Shown here: piece after piece, positions 50,218 through 62,073 of the stretch
How the letters are laid out: each line of letters starts with the position of its first letter
Numbering within the stretch: the first letter of the stretch is position 1
Assembly: GCA_030770535.1 (NCBI GenBank)
Contig: JASVEC010000012.1
Span: 1,293,306 to 1,357,305, forward strand
Direction: 5' to 3'
Origin: Batkoa obscura
Lineage: Eukaryota > Entomophthoromycota > Entomophthoromycetes > Entomophthorales > Batkoaceae
Length of the DNA stretch: 64,000 nt
Notes under the pieces: model-generated
What the model was told of the DNA's origin: nothing
Seen by the model: only the letters and a program-made list of their open reading frames with translations
Databases searched by the model: none
Program-made: the position numbers and the translations under genes

Positions 50218-51754
50218 GTATAAAAATAAAAAAACAAATTCAAATAATATTAAATTAATAGTTATTAATATCAGTTTTATTGTTTGAATAAATTAATTTT
50301 ATCAACATTGATTAGTAACGGTTAATATATCTTTTTCAATTTTATCATTTGTTATTATCTATTTTAGGCTTTTTTAAACGTTGTCTTTTTGGAGTTAAGA
50401 AAAAGCCTATATAATTTTTAATTTATTTTGGTTATCAATTTCTGTTTATTAAATTGTTATTGTTACTGAAGTAATGATGTTAACTTATCATTTTTAATAT
50501 CAATATATTTATTTATCATAACTATGATATCTACAATATTATTATTAGCATTATAGATGAAACACTTAATTTTAACTTTATTATTTTTATTACATTATAT
50601 TTTAATAAAAAATTTCCCCATTAAACTCACACTTTATTTTTATTTTTTCTTGGTAATTATAAAAATTGGCCTATCGACCCCAAAGTTTAAAATATTTTAT
50701 TTTAAATAAAAAGGGCATAATATTATTACAAAATTAATATTGTTAACTAAAAGAGTTTTTACTTAACTTTATTTTTAGAAACTATGAATTATTTTAAAAT
50801 ATTAAATGTTAATATTAATCACTTTAGCTTTATATTGTATTATAAATAGTTGTTTAGTAATTGATAAGTTAAGCTAAAAATGATACCTTAATTATATATT
50901 AGACAAGCCATATAATGAAATCAAAATAAAACAATATTTTAAAATTCGATAGTTATTTAATATGATAGTTTTTTTTATACATTACCTTTTAAAAATAATT
51001 CCTAACCTAATATTAAACTATGTACTTAAACTCAATATTTAATAAAAATTGATATCTTGAATTAAATATATTTTTAAAAACTTTACTATAATGTCCTTAT
51101 TTAAACCCTCTATGTTTAAATAATATAATGAACCCTTTATTATAGTAGTATTATAAATTATCTTTTATAATGTCACAGCATTTACTTTAATTACAATTTA
51201 AATTATTGAAAACTAAGCATTAAAAAGAATCGATTTTTTTAAATCTTCATCTATAAAATTTTCGAGTGATTGATTTCAACTTGAACTTTTAAAATTTTAC
51301 TACACTATGTGAGTAAGTTTAATTTTTATATAAATGTTATTCAATAATTTTTCAAACCGAATATTATATTATAAAATCCTATAGTCTTATGAATAGCAAT
51401 ATTAATTAATATATAAGTTTTAATTATTAAACGAGGTTAACTTGGAATCTTCTAGATATATTAAATAGGTTAACTTAGCTTCACTTTCACTTTTGTCTTA
51501 TTGGATCCCATTCTTTGGCTCAGCAAACTTTTGCAAAAAAGCATTACGAAATCACTGAACCATCTGATAAAAAATCAAAAAATTCGCAATCTATTTTTTA
51601 TATAGCTTTTAGTAGCAGATCGGGTTTATAATATAGTTGATTAGTGGTAGTATCTTGAAAAGTAGATCTAAGGAAATTAAATTATTTTGGTAATATTTGA
51701 TATATTAATGTTATAATAGTTTTTTAATCCATTTAAGTTAAATAAAACTAAGTT
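50218..51754. other. Divergent intergenic region, 1.5 kb
   Basis: Promoters of chitin synthase (-) and Lon (+) must lie here. AT-rich; a somewhat less AT-rich patch at about 51480-51600 shows no convincing frame. Confidence 0.5.
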
Positions 51755-54700
51755 TTGATGACCATTTTACCTCTAAACTTTTTGAGAGGAGGTTTAAACG
51801 GTAACTTAAAAAGGTTAAGTCAAAGCCTTTTAAATACGCCGTCTCATAATGCTATAAACAATCTGTTTACAGTTGCAAGTAAAAACAAAGGTGAAATAAA
51901 CCAAATCACCAAACCAATTGACAGTACTTTAATATCAAGCTTAACCCTTAAAAGAACCTTTTTTAATAGTGTAACAACTAGAGAAAAAGATGACGACGAT
52001 AAAGATGATAAAAAAAACATTAAGATTAATGAAGAAAAAGAAGATAGGAAAGAAAGTGAATTAAAAGAGGGTAAAGAAGAGACTGAAGTAAAAGAAAAAA
52101 GTGAGGAAAAGAAGGAAGATTTGAAAAAAGAAAAGGAGGAAAAAAATAAAGAAGAAAAAGATGATAAAGACCAAGATCCTATTAATATTATCAAAAAAGC
52201 AGTATCAGTCATTGATAGTGGGATTCAGAAGCCTAGTGTACCTGAAGTTTACCCACAACTACTTTCGATTCCAATAACTAGAAGGCCATTGTTTCCAGGA
52301 TTTTACAAAGCTGTGGTAGTTAAAAACCCAGATGTCATTTCGGCAATCAAAGAACTTATGAAACGAGGACAGCCTTATATAAGCGCTTTTTTATTAAAGG
52401 ATGATAATTTGGACATCGATACTATTGAGAATATGGATCAGGTTTATAATGTAGGTGTGTTTGCTCAGATTACGTCAATTTTCCCTTCAACTTCAGGAGA
52501 AGAAAATTCCTTAACCGCTGTTTTATATCCACATCGTCGTATTAGAATGTCTTCAGTTATCAATGATCCAGCTGTAGAAAAAGAAAATAAAGAAGAATCC
52601 AATAAACCCATCGAAGCCAGTTTCGAAACGGAAGTTGATAATGAAGGTAATTTAAGTTCAATAATTGGTAATAATTTTATTAATACTATGATTTATTAGA
52701 CGAAAACGCTACAATCCAATCTAGTTTATTAAGAGGAAAATATGCTGTTTCTATATCAAATGTTGAAAATATTCAAGATGAACCATGTAATAAAAAGAAT
52801 CCAATGGTACGTGCTATTACAACAGAAATGGTATCTGCTTTTAAAGATATTGCCGCACTTAACTCATTCTTTCGTGATCAAATTGCCAACTTTTCAGTCG
52901 CTCAATATGCTGGTAATGTATTTGATGAACCTGGTAAACTTGCTGATTTTGCAGCTGCTATGTCTTCTGGTGAATCCAAAGAAATACAAGAGGTCCTTGA
53001 ATCCTTGGTTATCGAAGAAAGGTTACAAAAATCCTTAGTTTTATTAAAGAAGGAGCTAGTAAATGCACAATTACAAAGTAAAATAAGCAAGGATGTGGAT
53101 GCTAAGATAGCCAAAAGACAAAGAGAATATTATTTGATGGAACAATTGAAAGGCATTAAAAGTGAATTAGGACTTGAATCTGATGGGAAAGATAAATTAG
53201 TCGAACAGTTTAAAGAAAAAGCAAACGAGTTGAATATGCCAGATGATGTACGTAAAGTGTTTGATGAAGAGTTGATCAAATTAAACCATTTGGAACCAGC
53301 ATCGAGTGAGTTTAATGTCACTCGAAATTATCTTGATTGGCTTACAGTAATCCCATGGGGAAAACGAGGTCCAGAAAATTATGATTTAAAGAATGCCATC
53401 AAAGTATTAGATGAAGATCACTATGGGCTTAAAGATGTTAAAGATCGTATCTTGGAATTTATTGCTGTTGGGAAATTAAGGGGTACTGTTGAAGGTAAAA
53501 TTATTTGTTTAGCTGGACCACCCGGGGTTGGTAAAACATCTATTGGAAAATCTATAGCTAGAGCTTTAGGCAGGGAATTTTATCGTTTCAGTGTGGGTGG
53601 GTTAACGGATGTTGCAGAAATTAAAGGGCATCGTAGAACTTACGTTGGTGCTATGCCTGGTAAGGTAGTACAAGCTTTGAAAAAGGTACAAACAGAGAAT
53701 CCATTGATTCTTATTGATGAAGTCGACAAAATTGGTCGCGGACACCAAGGTGATCCTTCTTCAGCCCTTTTAGAACTTTTAGACCCTGAACAAAATTCTA
53801 GCTTCTTAGATCATTATATGGATGTTCATATTGATTTATCACGTGTCCTATTTGTATGTACTGCCAATGTCATTGATACAATACCTGGACCACTTTTAGA
53901 TCGCATGGAAGTCATTCAATTATCCGGTTATATTGCTGATGAGAAAGCAGCTATAGCATCAAAATATTTGGCACCTCAAGCTAAAGAGGCGTGTGGCTTA
54001 AATAATGTTCAAGTCGATTTACAATCAGATGCCATTGAAGCTATTATCAAGAATTATTGTCGAGAATCAGGTGTTAGAAATTTGAAAAAGTTTATTGAAA
54101 AAATTTATCGTAAAGTAGCATTTAAATTGGTAAAGGAGCATGAAGCTAAAGAGCCTGTCCTTCCAGCTACTGAAGAACCAACCAAACGTAAACGCAAATC
54201 TAAAAAGAATCAAGAAGTTCCAAAGTTGGATGTATCTGGTGCTTCAGTTACTATTACTCCAGATTGCCTTAAAGAATATGTCGGTCCCCCTATCTTTACT
54301 TCAGATCGACTTTATGAAACAACTCCACCAGGTGTAGTTATGGGTTTAGCATGGACATCAATGGGTAAAATTCATCATTGTTACATTTTATTATTTATTA
54401 AACTTAAACAATATAGGTGGATCTTCTTTATATATTGAATCTGTTCTTGAGTCAGCCTTAAACTCGGAATCAAAGCCAGGGTTTACACGTACGGGTCAAC
54501 TTGGAGATGTTATGAAAGAATCTTCAACAATTGCTTATACCTTTTCACGTAGCTACTTAGCAAGAAAGTTCCCAAATAACCACTTTTTTGATAAAGCATC
54601 CGTGCATCTACACGTACCAGAAGGAGCCACTCCAAAAGATGGACCTTCTGCTGGTATAACTATGACCACTTCTTTGGTATCCCTTGCCTTAGATAAACCT

Positions 54701-54970
54701 ATTGCCCCAACAGTAGCAATGACTGGTGAAATTACATTAACCGGTAAGGTACTAAAAATTGGAGGATTAAAAGAAAAGACTATTGCTGCTAAAAGGTCAG
54801 GAGTTACTACAATTATTTGCCCAGGGGCTAACAAGCCGGATTGGGAAGAGTTGGAAGATTATATTAGAGAAGGGTTAACTTGCCATTTTGTTGAATGGTT
54901 TGATGAGATACCACCTATTTTGGAATTGACTACGGATAACAGGAAGCCTATACCTGCTAAAAATGATTAA
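51755..54970 (+). CDS. PIM1: Mitochondrial Lon protease
   Basis: ATP-dependent serine protease of the mitochondrial matrix that degrades oxidised proteins. Three exons (51755-52646, 52700-54364, 54417-54970) give 1036 aa. The first ~70 residues are basic and serine-rich, fitting a presequence. A Lys/Glu/Asp-rich insert of about 70 residues follows (near 73-145), as in other fungal Lon proteins. The N domain begins near [19 protein letters not shown]. The AAA module has Walker [10 protein letters not shown] (near residue 570) and Walker [11 protein letters not shown]. Sensor and lid blocks follow ([25 protein letters not shown]). The protease domain has catalytic Ser in DGPSAGITM (near 928) and Lys in [10 protein letters not shown] (near 961). 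A second Lys-rich linker sits before the protease domain ([10 protein letters not shown]). Confidence 0.96.
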
Positions 54971-55201
54971 AAATTAATTTTAAAAATTAAAATCAGATTA
55001 TAATTTGAATTGAATTATTTATTGTACTTTATAAAATAACAGAAATAAATTTAAGTGGATTAAATAATGATTGACTTAAAGATAGTAACTTTTAATAGTA
55101 TATTTCAAAAACAAAAATAACTATGACGTTATCAATTATAAGCATTGATTATACAGAGATTAAAGTATTATACTAGTTGCCCTGCCACTTATAAAATTTA
55201 A

Positions 55202-55515
55202 TTAGTATGAATTATTATTTTTAACAATTAGCTTTACCTTCATACCATCAACCGCTTGCACATGTTTATATTCATCTTTTATAGGCTTTACGTTTTTATA
55301 ACTTATCCTTCTATTAATGTTTGCTTTGTTATTTTTAGTCAACTAATAATTGAATTAGAAGTTATTATAAAATTATTTTATAAAAGTCTTACTTTCTTTA
55401 ATCGATTTTCAGTAGCTAATAAAAGTTTGGCTTGATCAATTTCACCTTGATTAATGTATTTGAACTCTTCGTCTAGTTCTTTATCATTACTTAATTTTGG
55501 ACAACAATTTCCCAT
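55202..55515 (-). CDS. Small MGNCC protein, SVIP-like paralogue (87 aa)
   Basis: Two exons (55515-55393, 55342-55202). The start MGNCCPKLSNDKE is a textbook N-myristoylation plus palmitoylation site. GEIDQAKLLLATENRLKK follows and aligns with GEINRQKILEATEKRLQE of the neighbour at 56498. Exon 2 is 141 nt, exactly as in that neighbour, and both end near D-x-MKVK. This pair resembles SVIP, a small membrane-anchored p97/VCP cofactor. The basic, glycine-containing RG part of the VCP-interacting motif is not conserved in this copy (LTKNNKANINRR instead), so it may have lost that function. The family call rests on the pair comparison. Confidence 0.6.
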
Positions 55516-56497
55516 TTTTTGTTTTTGTTTTTGATTTCTTTTACCTTTCTTTATATACTTTTAATTTAATTTGAAATTTTATAAATTCCTGTTTAATTTA
55601 CCTTTTTAATATCTAGAACTTATTTTGGAAAATTTTGGAACAATAGAATAAGTACCACTTTCCAAATTTTTTAAGGTGGATAATATTGAATTATTCAAAT
55701 CTTCACCTCCTAAAATAGTATATTAATATCCTATAATAGTATTGTATCATAAAAAATAAGTATAGTTTAACATAAATAGTATAACAAAGGTAGAAATAAC
55801 TATTCATAAAAGGGCTACTAATTAATAGCTTTTTATACTTTGTTCTATTTACTCAGAATCCGCAGCATTAGAATAATAATGTAGTCAATGCTTATTTCTA
55901 TTATATTTGTTTAATGATTTATCCTGTACTTTTATTCGAAATAGGTTATTAACCCCTACTAGTATCATTTCATTATTGTATTAAAAATCCTTGATTTTTT
56001 TAGCAGTTTATATTCTGAGTTTTATGTTATAAGCTGCTTATTGTAACAAGTTTTATCTAAGAATACTAATATTATTAGTATAAGCTTAAAGTATGCTAAA
56101 AAGTAATCTTAGCCAGTAACAATAGATCACTATCGTTAAATATACTATATATTAAATGTTTGTTATGTAAACATGATACAATTTAAATTATATATATGGT
56201 TTTAATAAATGTTATGAAGATATAGTACCAATTTAGAACAGTAGATCCTTAATTAACCATTACTCATGTGGAATCATTAAAAGTAAGAAATAACTAATTA
56301 TAAAACAGTAGCTAATTATTCTTATAAATTATATTATAGATTAAACTGATTTTCGATTCCAACAATACTAAACTTAATAAACAGGTTTTCAAAAATAGAA
56401 AGTAACAACGTAAAATTGACTTAAAACCATCTTTTCCTCTTCCTTAATCAGCTCTCCACTAAAAAATATTACTATCAGTCCTTCTTTATAATCGAAG
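55516..56497. other. Intergenic, 982 bp
   Basis: Between the two MGNCC paralogues. AT-rich; no element recognised. Confidence 0.6.
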
Positions 56498-56919
56498 TTA
56501 TTTCTTTACCTTCATATTGTCTTCGAGTTGTTTTCGTTCATAATCTTCTTTAGCATAATCACTCAGTTTTTTGGTTTTTTCTTCTTGGAGCTTTTGGCTT
56601 AATTTGCCTTGTCCTTTTTGGGAACCTCGGGTGTTGGCCTGTTTATACAATCAATTTAATATTTTATCAACTAATAATCGGATTTTACCTCTTGTAACCT
56701 TTTTTCTGTAGCTTCTAAAATTTTCTGCCTGTTAATTTCACCTTGTTCCTGGTTGCTTTTAGCAGCTGGTTCTGGTTTTGCAACTGTGCCAGAGCTAATG
56801 TGCTCTAGCGGAATGCTTTCTGAATTACCTCCCAGCCTTTGTCCTTTCCCCGCTAAAGTTTTACCCTCGCCTTTATTTATGCGATCTGGTTTAGCTTCTC
56901 TTCCACAACAGTTTCCCAT
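56498..56919 (-). CDS. Small MGNCC protein, SVIP-like p97/VCP-interacting protein (123 aa)
   Basis: Two exons (56919-56689, 56638-56498). I start at the ATG at 56919, not at 56931, because it gives MGNCCGREAKPD, with Gly2 for myristoylation and Cys4/Cys5 for palmitoylation. A Gly/Ser/Pro-rich linker follows. After the splice the core reads RQKILEATEKRLQEANTRGSQKGQ, which fits the VCP-interacting motif pattern of SVIP (an Arg, small residues, Arg, then RG). A charged helical tail continues to DYERKQLEDNMKVKK. Human SVIP is a 77-residue anchored inhibitor of ER-associated degradation through p97. Function here is inference by motif, and binding depends on the RG motif being used. Confidence 0.7.
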
Positions 56920-57358
56920 ACTATGCTTCAATGAAAAATGAGTTTTAATTTATCAAGTTTTAGTACTTGAATTTTATTTCTCCAGCCAATTAATCCTTTA
57001 AAAATGCTAAAATAGGTTCAAATAAGGAAATTTACCCAATGAATTAATCTGTGACTTGGTTTTTATAGCTTATGTAAAAGCCAGGTTTATTATCCAATCA
57101 TAATCCAAGATTTAGATGGCAATTTTAACTTTATGTCATTTTAAAATTTCAATGCCTTCTATCAAATATATTGGGATTTTATTTATTTTATAAAATTCAA
57201 TATTTGAATTCAACATTATATTAGTATAGCATTATGAGATCAAGTGGCGATAAAAAGAGTGAAGTTGTAGTAAAATAAATTTATAACGAAATTAAAATTA
57301 AAGTGATAATATTTTAAAGGAGACAAGCAGTGTAAGCGCAACTAAAATAAATCAAATT
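56920..57358. other. Intergenic, 439 bp
   Basis: Divergent spacer between the second MGNCC gene (-) and the coiled-coil gene (+). No element recognised. Confidence 0.55.
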
Positions 57359-58165
57359 ATGAAGCTTAAATATAAAGCTCAAAAAGTAATAATAAACATG
57401 TATTGTGTGAATTTTAAATAAATTTCATGTTATATAGCTATTAAAGCCAAGCCATTCAGCACCTATATATTTATCAAAAAAAGACGAGTTTACTATTGAT
57501 GAGCTTAATCAAAACTGCCTTCAAATACAAAATACAGTAAATTATATTTTATATTAATTGGTAACTAAACTTAGCATTAGGCGCCTGCTAGTAATTCTTA
57601 AATTTAAATTGATTATTGAGACATTGAATCATAAACTTTAATAGATCATATAGTACATATTAGCTCATTGAATCGAATACTTGAAAAAGAAATAACAATT
57701 AAATCGAATGAACTGAGATTAAAAATAAGCCTGAACTATGAAATGAGAAAGAAAGTGCTTGATTTGTGTAGTAAATCAGATTATTTGGATAATTTAGAAG
57801 TTGAAAACGGAGAATTGTTGAAGGAGATCAAAGCAAACGATCAATATAATGAAAGAGTTATTAATCAATTTAAAGTATTTATGGAGAAATATGATCAGAT
57901 GATAGAGGAAAAATCGATGCAACTTATTGAGTTGTATGAAAAAAAACAAAATTTGCAAAATGAAAATAAGGAGTTTATAAAACTTTTGCTTTCTGCTTTA
58001 GAAAAGGATGATGTCATTATGGATATTGAGAATACTGAAAGACCTGAGATACCACCTTCGAATTTGAGTTTTTTCTGGAGTTATAGTAAGAAACTTGATT
58101 ATGATTTATATCGGGCACAGTTAAAAGTGAATGAGTTGATTAAAGAAAATAATGAGGTATTATAA
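57359..58165 (+). CDS. Coiled-coil protein of unknown function
   Basis: The clear part is one long frame from about 57640 to the stop at 58165. It codes for ~175 residues of mostly coiled coil (LEVENGELLKEIKAND, MIEEKSMQLIELYEKKQNLQ) and ends YRAQLKVNELIKENNEVL. This frame has no good ATG at its start. A plausible 5' structure is ATG 57359 (MKLKYKAQK), a second exon with PSHSAPIYLSKKDEFTIDEL, a ten-base third exon near 57587-57596, then the acceptor at about 57648. Those joins keep frame but are tentative. No signal peptide or transmembrane helix. Its partners and location are unknown. Confidence 0.55.
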
Positions 58166-58501
58166 TTAATATATATATTATTAGATTGATTCATTACCTT
58201 TAGCTTCAAACAAAGTCAATAGGTTCTTAAGACAATAGCTTTGAATAAACTATTTGCTTTTCTATTTATAAAAAAATAAAATATTTCAATTCTTTGTTTT
58301 AGAAATATCTCAATGAATTAGAATCATACTTAACTCTTTATATAATATTGAATAATTAATCAGAGCATAACGCTATTATAGTATTAAAAGAATAAGCTAA
58401 TAGATATTTCGTCTATTAGAATAAAAATCTCTTTAAATCAGCCTACTCAATTTAATTAAAAAAACTCAATATATTTTATTAAATAAAAATAAAAAAATCC
58501 G
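58166..58501. other. Intergenic, 336 bp
   Basis: Between convergent genes. No element recognised. Confidence 0.6.
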
Positions 58502-59060
58502 TTAATTAGAAGCAAACAGTATAATCCCAATACAAACCAAGATTACTTCAACGCTCATTTTAGTAGTGACTGACTTGGAATCAAAGATAGATGGTGTCCT
58601 AGCAGTGGAAGTTGAAGTAGTTGATGTTAAGGAAGAAGCGACAGTATTATTCGGTTTTTTAGTTGAATCATCAACATTACATACGTACTTCTTGACACAG
58701 TCTTGGGCACAAGAATTGTCATCCCCACAATCAGCAAGGCAATTGGTTCCCTTAATTTGACATGTTGCAAATGAGGCTGGGAATGTAAGGTCTAAAAATA
58801 ATGTTAGTTTCATTTTTTGTTTATAATAAAATCAAAGTCTTACTGGATGGACTAACGGTATATTGGTTTCCACATATACAACTGAAATTGAAGGTATCTG
58901 GATCACAAGTGTTTACGGTATCAGACGAACCTATGTTGGAACATACAGTGGAGCATGTTTGTATGTTTCTTTCACACACCTCAGGCCTTTGGCTATCATC
59001 ATAGACTTGGGCTAGGATTATATATTGATAGAAGAGAAATATTATTGCAATTAATTTCAT
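58502..59060 (-). CDS. GPI-anchored cysteine-rich protein, DUF7707-like
   Basis: Two exons (59060-58844, 58791-58502) give 168 aa. A signal peptide (MKLIAIIFLFYQYIILA) is followed by a Cys-rich domain with about twelve Cys: VCERNIQTCSTVC, NTCDPDTFNFSCICG, then after the splice FATCQIKGTNCLADCGDD and CAQDCVKKYVC. This pattern, with TCDPxTxxxxCxC, resembles the fungal DUF7707 cell-surface domain. A Ser/Thr-rich spacer likely to be O-mannosylated (SSLTSTTSTSTART) leads to a hydrophobic C terminus (VEVILVCIGIILFASN) that fits a GPI-anchor signal. It is therefore probably a cell-wall protein. Its function is unknown. It is the last gene before the subtelomeric repeats. Confidence 0.82.
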
Positions 59061-59560
59061 AATTTGAGTACTTAAAATAAATAAAATGGGAGTTAATTTC
59101 TTTTTGGTTTGCTTTTATAATTCGATTTTTATTAGTAGTTATTTGTTTGATTTAATTTAATTTAATTTGAAAGCCACTCTCTCATCTATTAATAAATTTA
59201 AACTACCTTGTAGGTTACCAAGCATTATAAAAAGTGTTAGGAATTCTAAAGTTCCTGTTTAACCTGTTTTGTTTAATCGGTTACTTTTGGTTAAAATAAA
59301 ATTTAAAGTGAAGTCACTTCGTATAAAAATAACTTAATTTATTTTTATCTTAGTATTTTTTGGATATAAATAGAACGTTGTTTATTTATAATTATTATTT
59401 GATTTTTTTGAAGTTTGGATCAAAAATCTCTTGGCTGAAAACTAAAGTGGTGTGGAAACTGCCTTTATCTTATCACTTTATTTATGCATAGTTTAATTTG
59501 GTTTTTTGAACTGGAAATTAAATGCTTTAATTTATTAAAATTACCTTTATAATTAACATA
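59061..59560. other. Intergenic, 500 bp
   Basis: Gap between the last gene and the repeat-rich end. Its last ~25 bases are repeated in inverted form after MITE f. Confidence 0.55.
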
Positions 59561-59656
59561 TGAGGATGTATTTTTGTTTAAGTTTACTAACAATATTTTC
59601 ACTCAAATTAGCGCCTAAAAAGTGGAAAAAGCGATGAAACCAAAAAAGCATCCACA
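59561..59656 (+). mobile_element. MITE copy e (96 bp)
   Basis: Starts TGAGGATG, ends CATCCACA, flanked by TA. Together with its left flank it forms an inverted pair with copy f. Confidence 0.85.
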
Positions 59657-59843
59657 TATAATAAAAGATCTAATAATAAAAGTTTTTTTAATATTTTGTA
59701 TTAAAATGCTATAAATATAAAATATATTATTTGTTATAATATAATATTATAACTTTTAATTATAAACTTTAAGATGTAAAAATAATATTTTTTATAGCAA
59801 TCTTAAATAATAAAATGACAAATTAATGTATATAAATTTAATA

Positions 59844-60424
59844 TGTGTTTTTTTGGTTTTGTGAAATATCGGTTCATTAGCTCTAGGATTGATTATAATA
59901 TGATAATCAATTCAGAGTTCCTTATATAGATTTGCTGTGAGAATTGCTACCACCTGATCATGAAGAACTTATTGTCCACGTTTTAATGTCCATACTTGGC
60001 AACTATAATAAGGAATAACTGTTATAATGTTCCTTATATATAGCCACCCAGTTGGAGTATAAAAGAGATTCTTCAACATACTAACTCAAGGCTTTTTTAT
60101 TGAATTATTCCCTGATAACGTATCACTAATAAAGTCACTAAGTCTTTCTGGCAATATCTTACGTAGGTTTTACGGTAGTATCTTCTATTATATTTGTTTT
60201 ACATAATTCGTAACTTATTACGTATTATTTCTATTAAGTTAAGTCTATCTTAGTTACATAAACTAAGACCGTTCGACTCAAAGCAACTTAATTAAGCAAG
60301 AGTAGCTTTTAACTCCAACCATTGAGTATCAACTTTCACAGTTTCATCACTTTTTCCATTTTTTAAGCGCTATTTAAGCGGAAAGATTGTTAGTAAACTT
60401 CTTAAACAAAAAAATATATCCTCA
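59844..60424 (-). mobile_element. MITE copy f, interrupted by an LTR-like element
   Basis: Left remnant about 59844-59859, right remnant 60341-60424 ending TATCCTCA. The right part and the ~25 bases after it are the inverted counterpart of MITE e and its left flank. The insertion (59860-60340) is flanked by GTTT on both sides. Confidence 0.85.
59860..60340 (+). mobile_element. Solo LTR-like element A (481 bp), inserted in MITE f
   Basis: Fossil repeat that starts TGTGAAATATC and ends AACTTTCACA, so it has a TG...CA boundary and a 7-bp terminal inverted repeat. A 4-bp target duplication (GTTT) flanks it. A TATAAAAG box at 60058-60065 fits an LTR promoter. No internal coding region, primer-binding site or second LTR in cis was seen, so it is best read as a solo LTR. 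Ty1/copia and Ty3/gypsy cannot be told apart from this alone. It looks whole as an LTR. Confidence 0.7.
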
Positions 60425-60765
60425 TATGTTAATTATAAAGGTAATCTTTAAAATTAAATTATTATTATATAAATTATAGTTAATTTGATTACAAAAATGA
60501 TTGCATTTTTTAAATAATCCCTGTAATATCAATCAATTAATGAAACAATTGATTGATATAAAATATTAAGTAAATATTAAGTAAATATTAATTTTTTTAA
60601 TAAAATATTAATTTTTATTGAATAAATTACTGATTAAATTTAATCAAACATAAATATTAACTTTAATTTTAACTTAATTTTAATTTTATTAAAAATAAAA
60701 ATAGCTTTAAGTAAACTTTTAATGATAATTTCAATATTGAAAATTTAATTATTAATTATAAAAGT

Positions 60766-61018
60766 TAGTCCTCAGTAGTTAGAGTTAGAAAGCAGTCTTT
60801 GCTTAATTAACTGGTTATAGTTGGAAAAGTTTTAATTTATGTAACTAAAACAAGTTTAAATTAACAAAAATAGCCTATAATAAGCTAAACACTATATAAA
60901 ATAGATAAAATAGAAAATATTACTACAAAATGTATATAAAATATTATAAAACTTAGTGGCTTTATTAAAAGTCTAATATAAGAAAACAATTTAATCAAAA
61001 AGCTATAAGTTATTATGT
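60766..61018 (-). mobile_element. Old, diverged partial LTR-like copy G
   Basis: Matches the 3' half of element A in reverse orientation, with many differences and richer in A and T. It is a broken fragment and the oldest-looking copy in the region. Confidence 0.6.
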
Positions 61019-61033
61019 TAATTTTATTTTATA

Positions 61034-61134
61034 TAGGGATGTGTTTTTTTATTCAAGAAGTTTACTAACAATCTTTCTGCTCAAATATCGCTTAAAAAAT
61101 GGAAAAAATAATGAAGCCAAAAAGAAACACCCTA
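61034..61134 (+). mobile_element. MITE copy g (101 bp)
   Basis: Starts TAGGGATG, ends CACCCTA, flanked by TA. Orientation as copies b and e. Confidence 0.85.
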
Positions 61135-61185
61135 TATGAATTATAATTTAAAATATTTATATTTATTTTCAAATTAAAATACTTA

Positions 61186-61670
61186 TGTGAAATATTGGTT
61201 TATCAGCTCTCTGTGGAATATTGGTTTATCAGGTCTCGGATTAATTATAAGATAATAATGATTTAACTTGTTTACAAAACTAGTTGTAGTCTTGTAATCA
61301 ATTTGACTGTGATCCATGTGGTATAATCAATCCAGAGTTCCTTGTTTTGATTTACTGTGAGAATTTCTAACTTCACATTGCAAAGAATATAAAAGAGATT
61401 CTTCAACATGATAACTCGATGCTTTTTAACTGAATTACTCCCTGATATCGTACCATTAATAAAGCCACTAAGTCTTTCTGACAACATCTTAGGTAGATTT
61501 TACAGTAGTATTGTCTATTCTATTTGTTTTATATAGTTCGTAACTTATTACGTATTATTCTTATTCATTTAAGTCTATCTTAGTTATATAAACTAAGACC
61601 TTTCGACTCAAGGCAAGTTAATCAACCAAGAACTGCTTTTAACTCCTATCATTAAGTACCAACTTTCACA
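61186..61670 (+). mobile_element. Solo LTR-like element B (485 bp)
   Basis: Full-length relative of A (TGTGAAATATTGG...TTTCACA). A 26-base segment at its 5' end is tandemly duplicated (61186-61237), and the middle differs from A. No target duplication could be recognised around it, so it may have moved as part of a larger duplication or be older. Confidence 0.65.
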
Positions 61671-61759
61671 AAGCAAACCTAAACTTTGGGAGAAAAGTAT
61701 ATAAAAAATAAAAAACAATAATAATAACAATAATATAACAAAATGTAAAAAAATACAAA

Positions 61760-61852
61760 AATGGTTTTTTTGATTTTATCATTTTTTTCATTTTTTAAAT
61801 GTTATTTAAGTAAAATAACTATTAAGAAAATTTACAGAAAAGCACATTTATA
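61760..61852 (-). mobile_element. Diverged MITE copy h
   Basis: Retains TTTTTCATTTTTTAA, the TTATTTAAG core and the last third in degenerate form. The ends are not clear. Confidence 0.5.
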
Positions 61853-61990
61853 TATATATAAAATTATACCAAAAAACACTTAATATAGCTAAAAAAAATA
61901 CATCCCTGTATATAAACTCTAAATTGATTTTAAAACTTTTTTATTTAAAAATTACAACTTTTATATTTCCAATAAGTTTGCATTATAATA

Positions 61991-62073
61991 TGGGGATGTA
62001 TTTTTTTGTTTAAGAAGTTTACTAACAATCCTTCCGCTTAAATAGCGCTTGAAAATGTAAAAAATAATGAAGC
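61991..62073 (+). mobile_element. MITE copy i, truncated by LTR-like element C
   Basis: Starts TGGGGATG at 61991 and runs to AATGAAGC. It then stops at the boundary of element C, at the same internal MITE position where element A entered copy f. The other end of the MITE is not present to the right. Confidence 0.85.

Noticed and set aside
51480-51630. Less AT-rich patch with short open frames upstream of Lon
   Set aside because: No single frame stays open with recognisable protein sequence; possibly promoter or a decayed fragment.
51844-52212. Ser/Phe-rich minus-strand frame
   Set aside because: Antisense of the Lys/Glu-rich insert of Lon.
59860-60340. Reading element A as a DNA transposon with 7-bp inverted ends and 4-bp duplications
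   Set aside because: TG...CA ends, size and a TATAAAAG box fit a solo LTR better, but I cannot exclude a non-autonomous DNA element without an autonomous partner.
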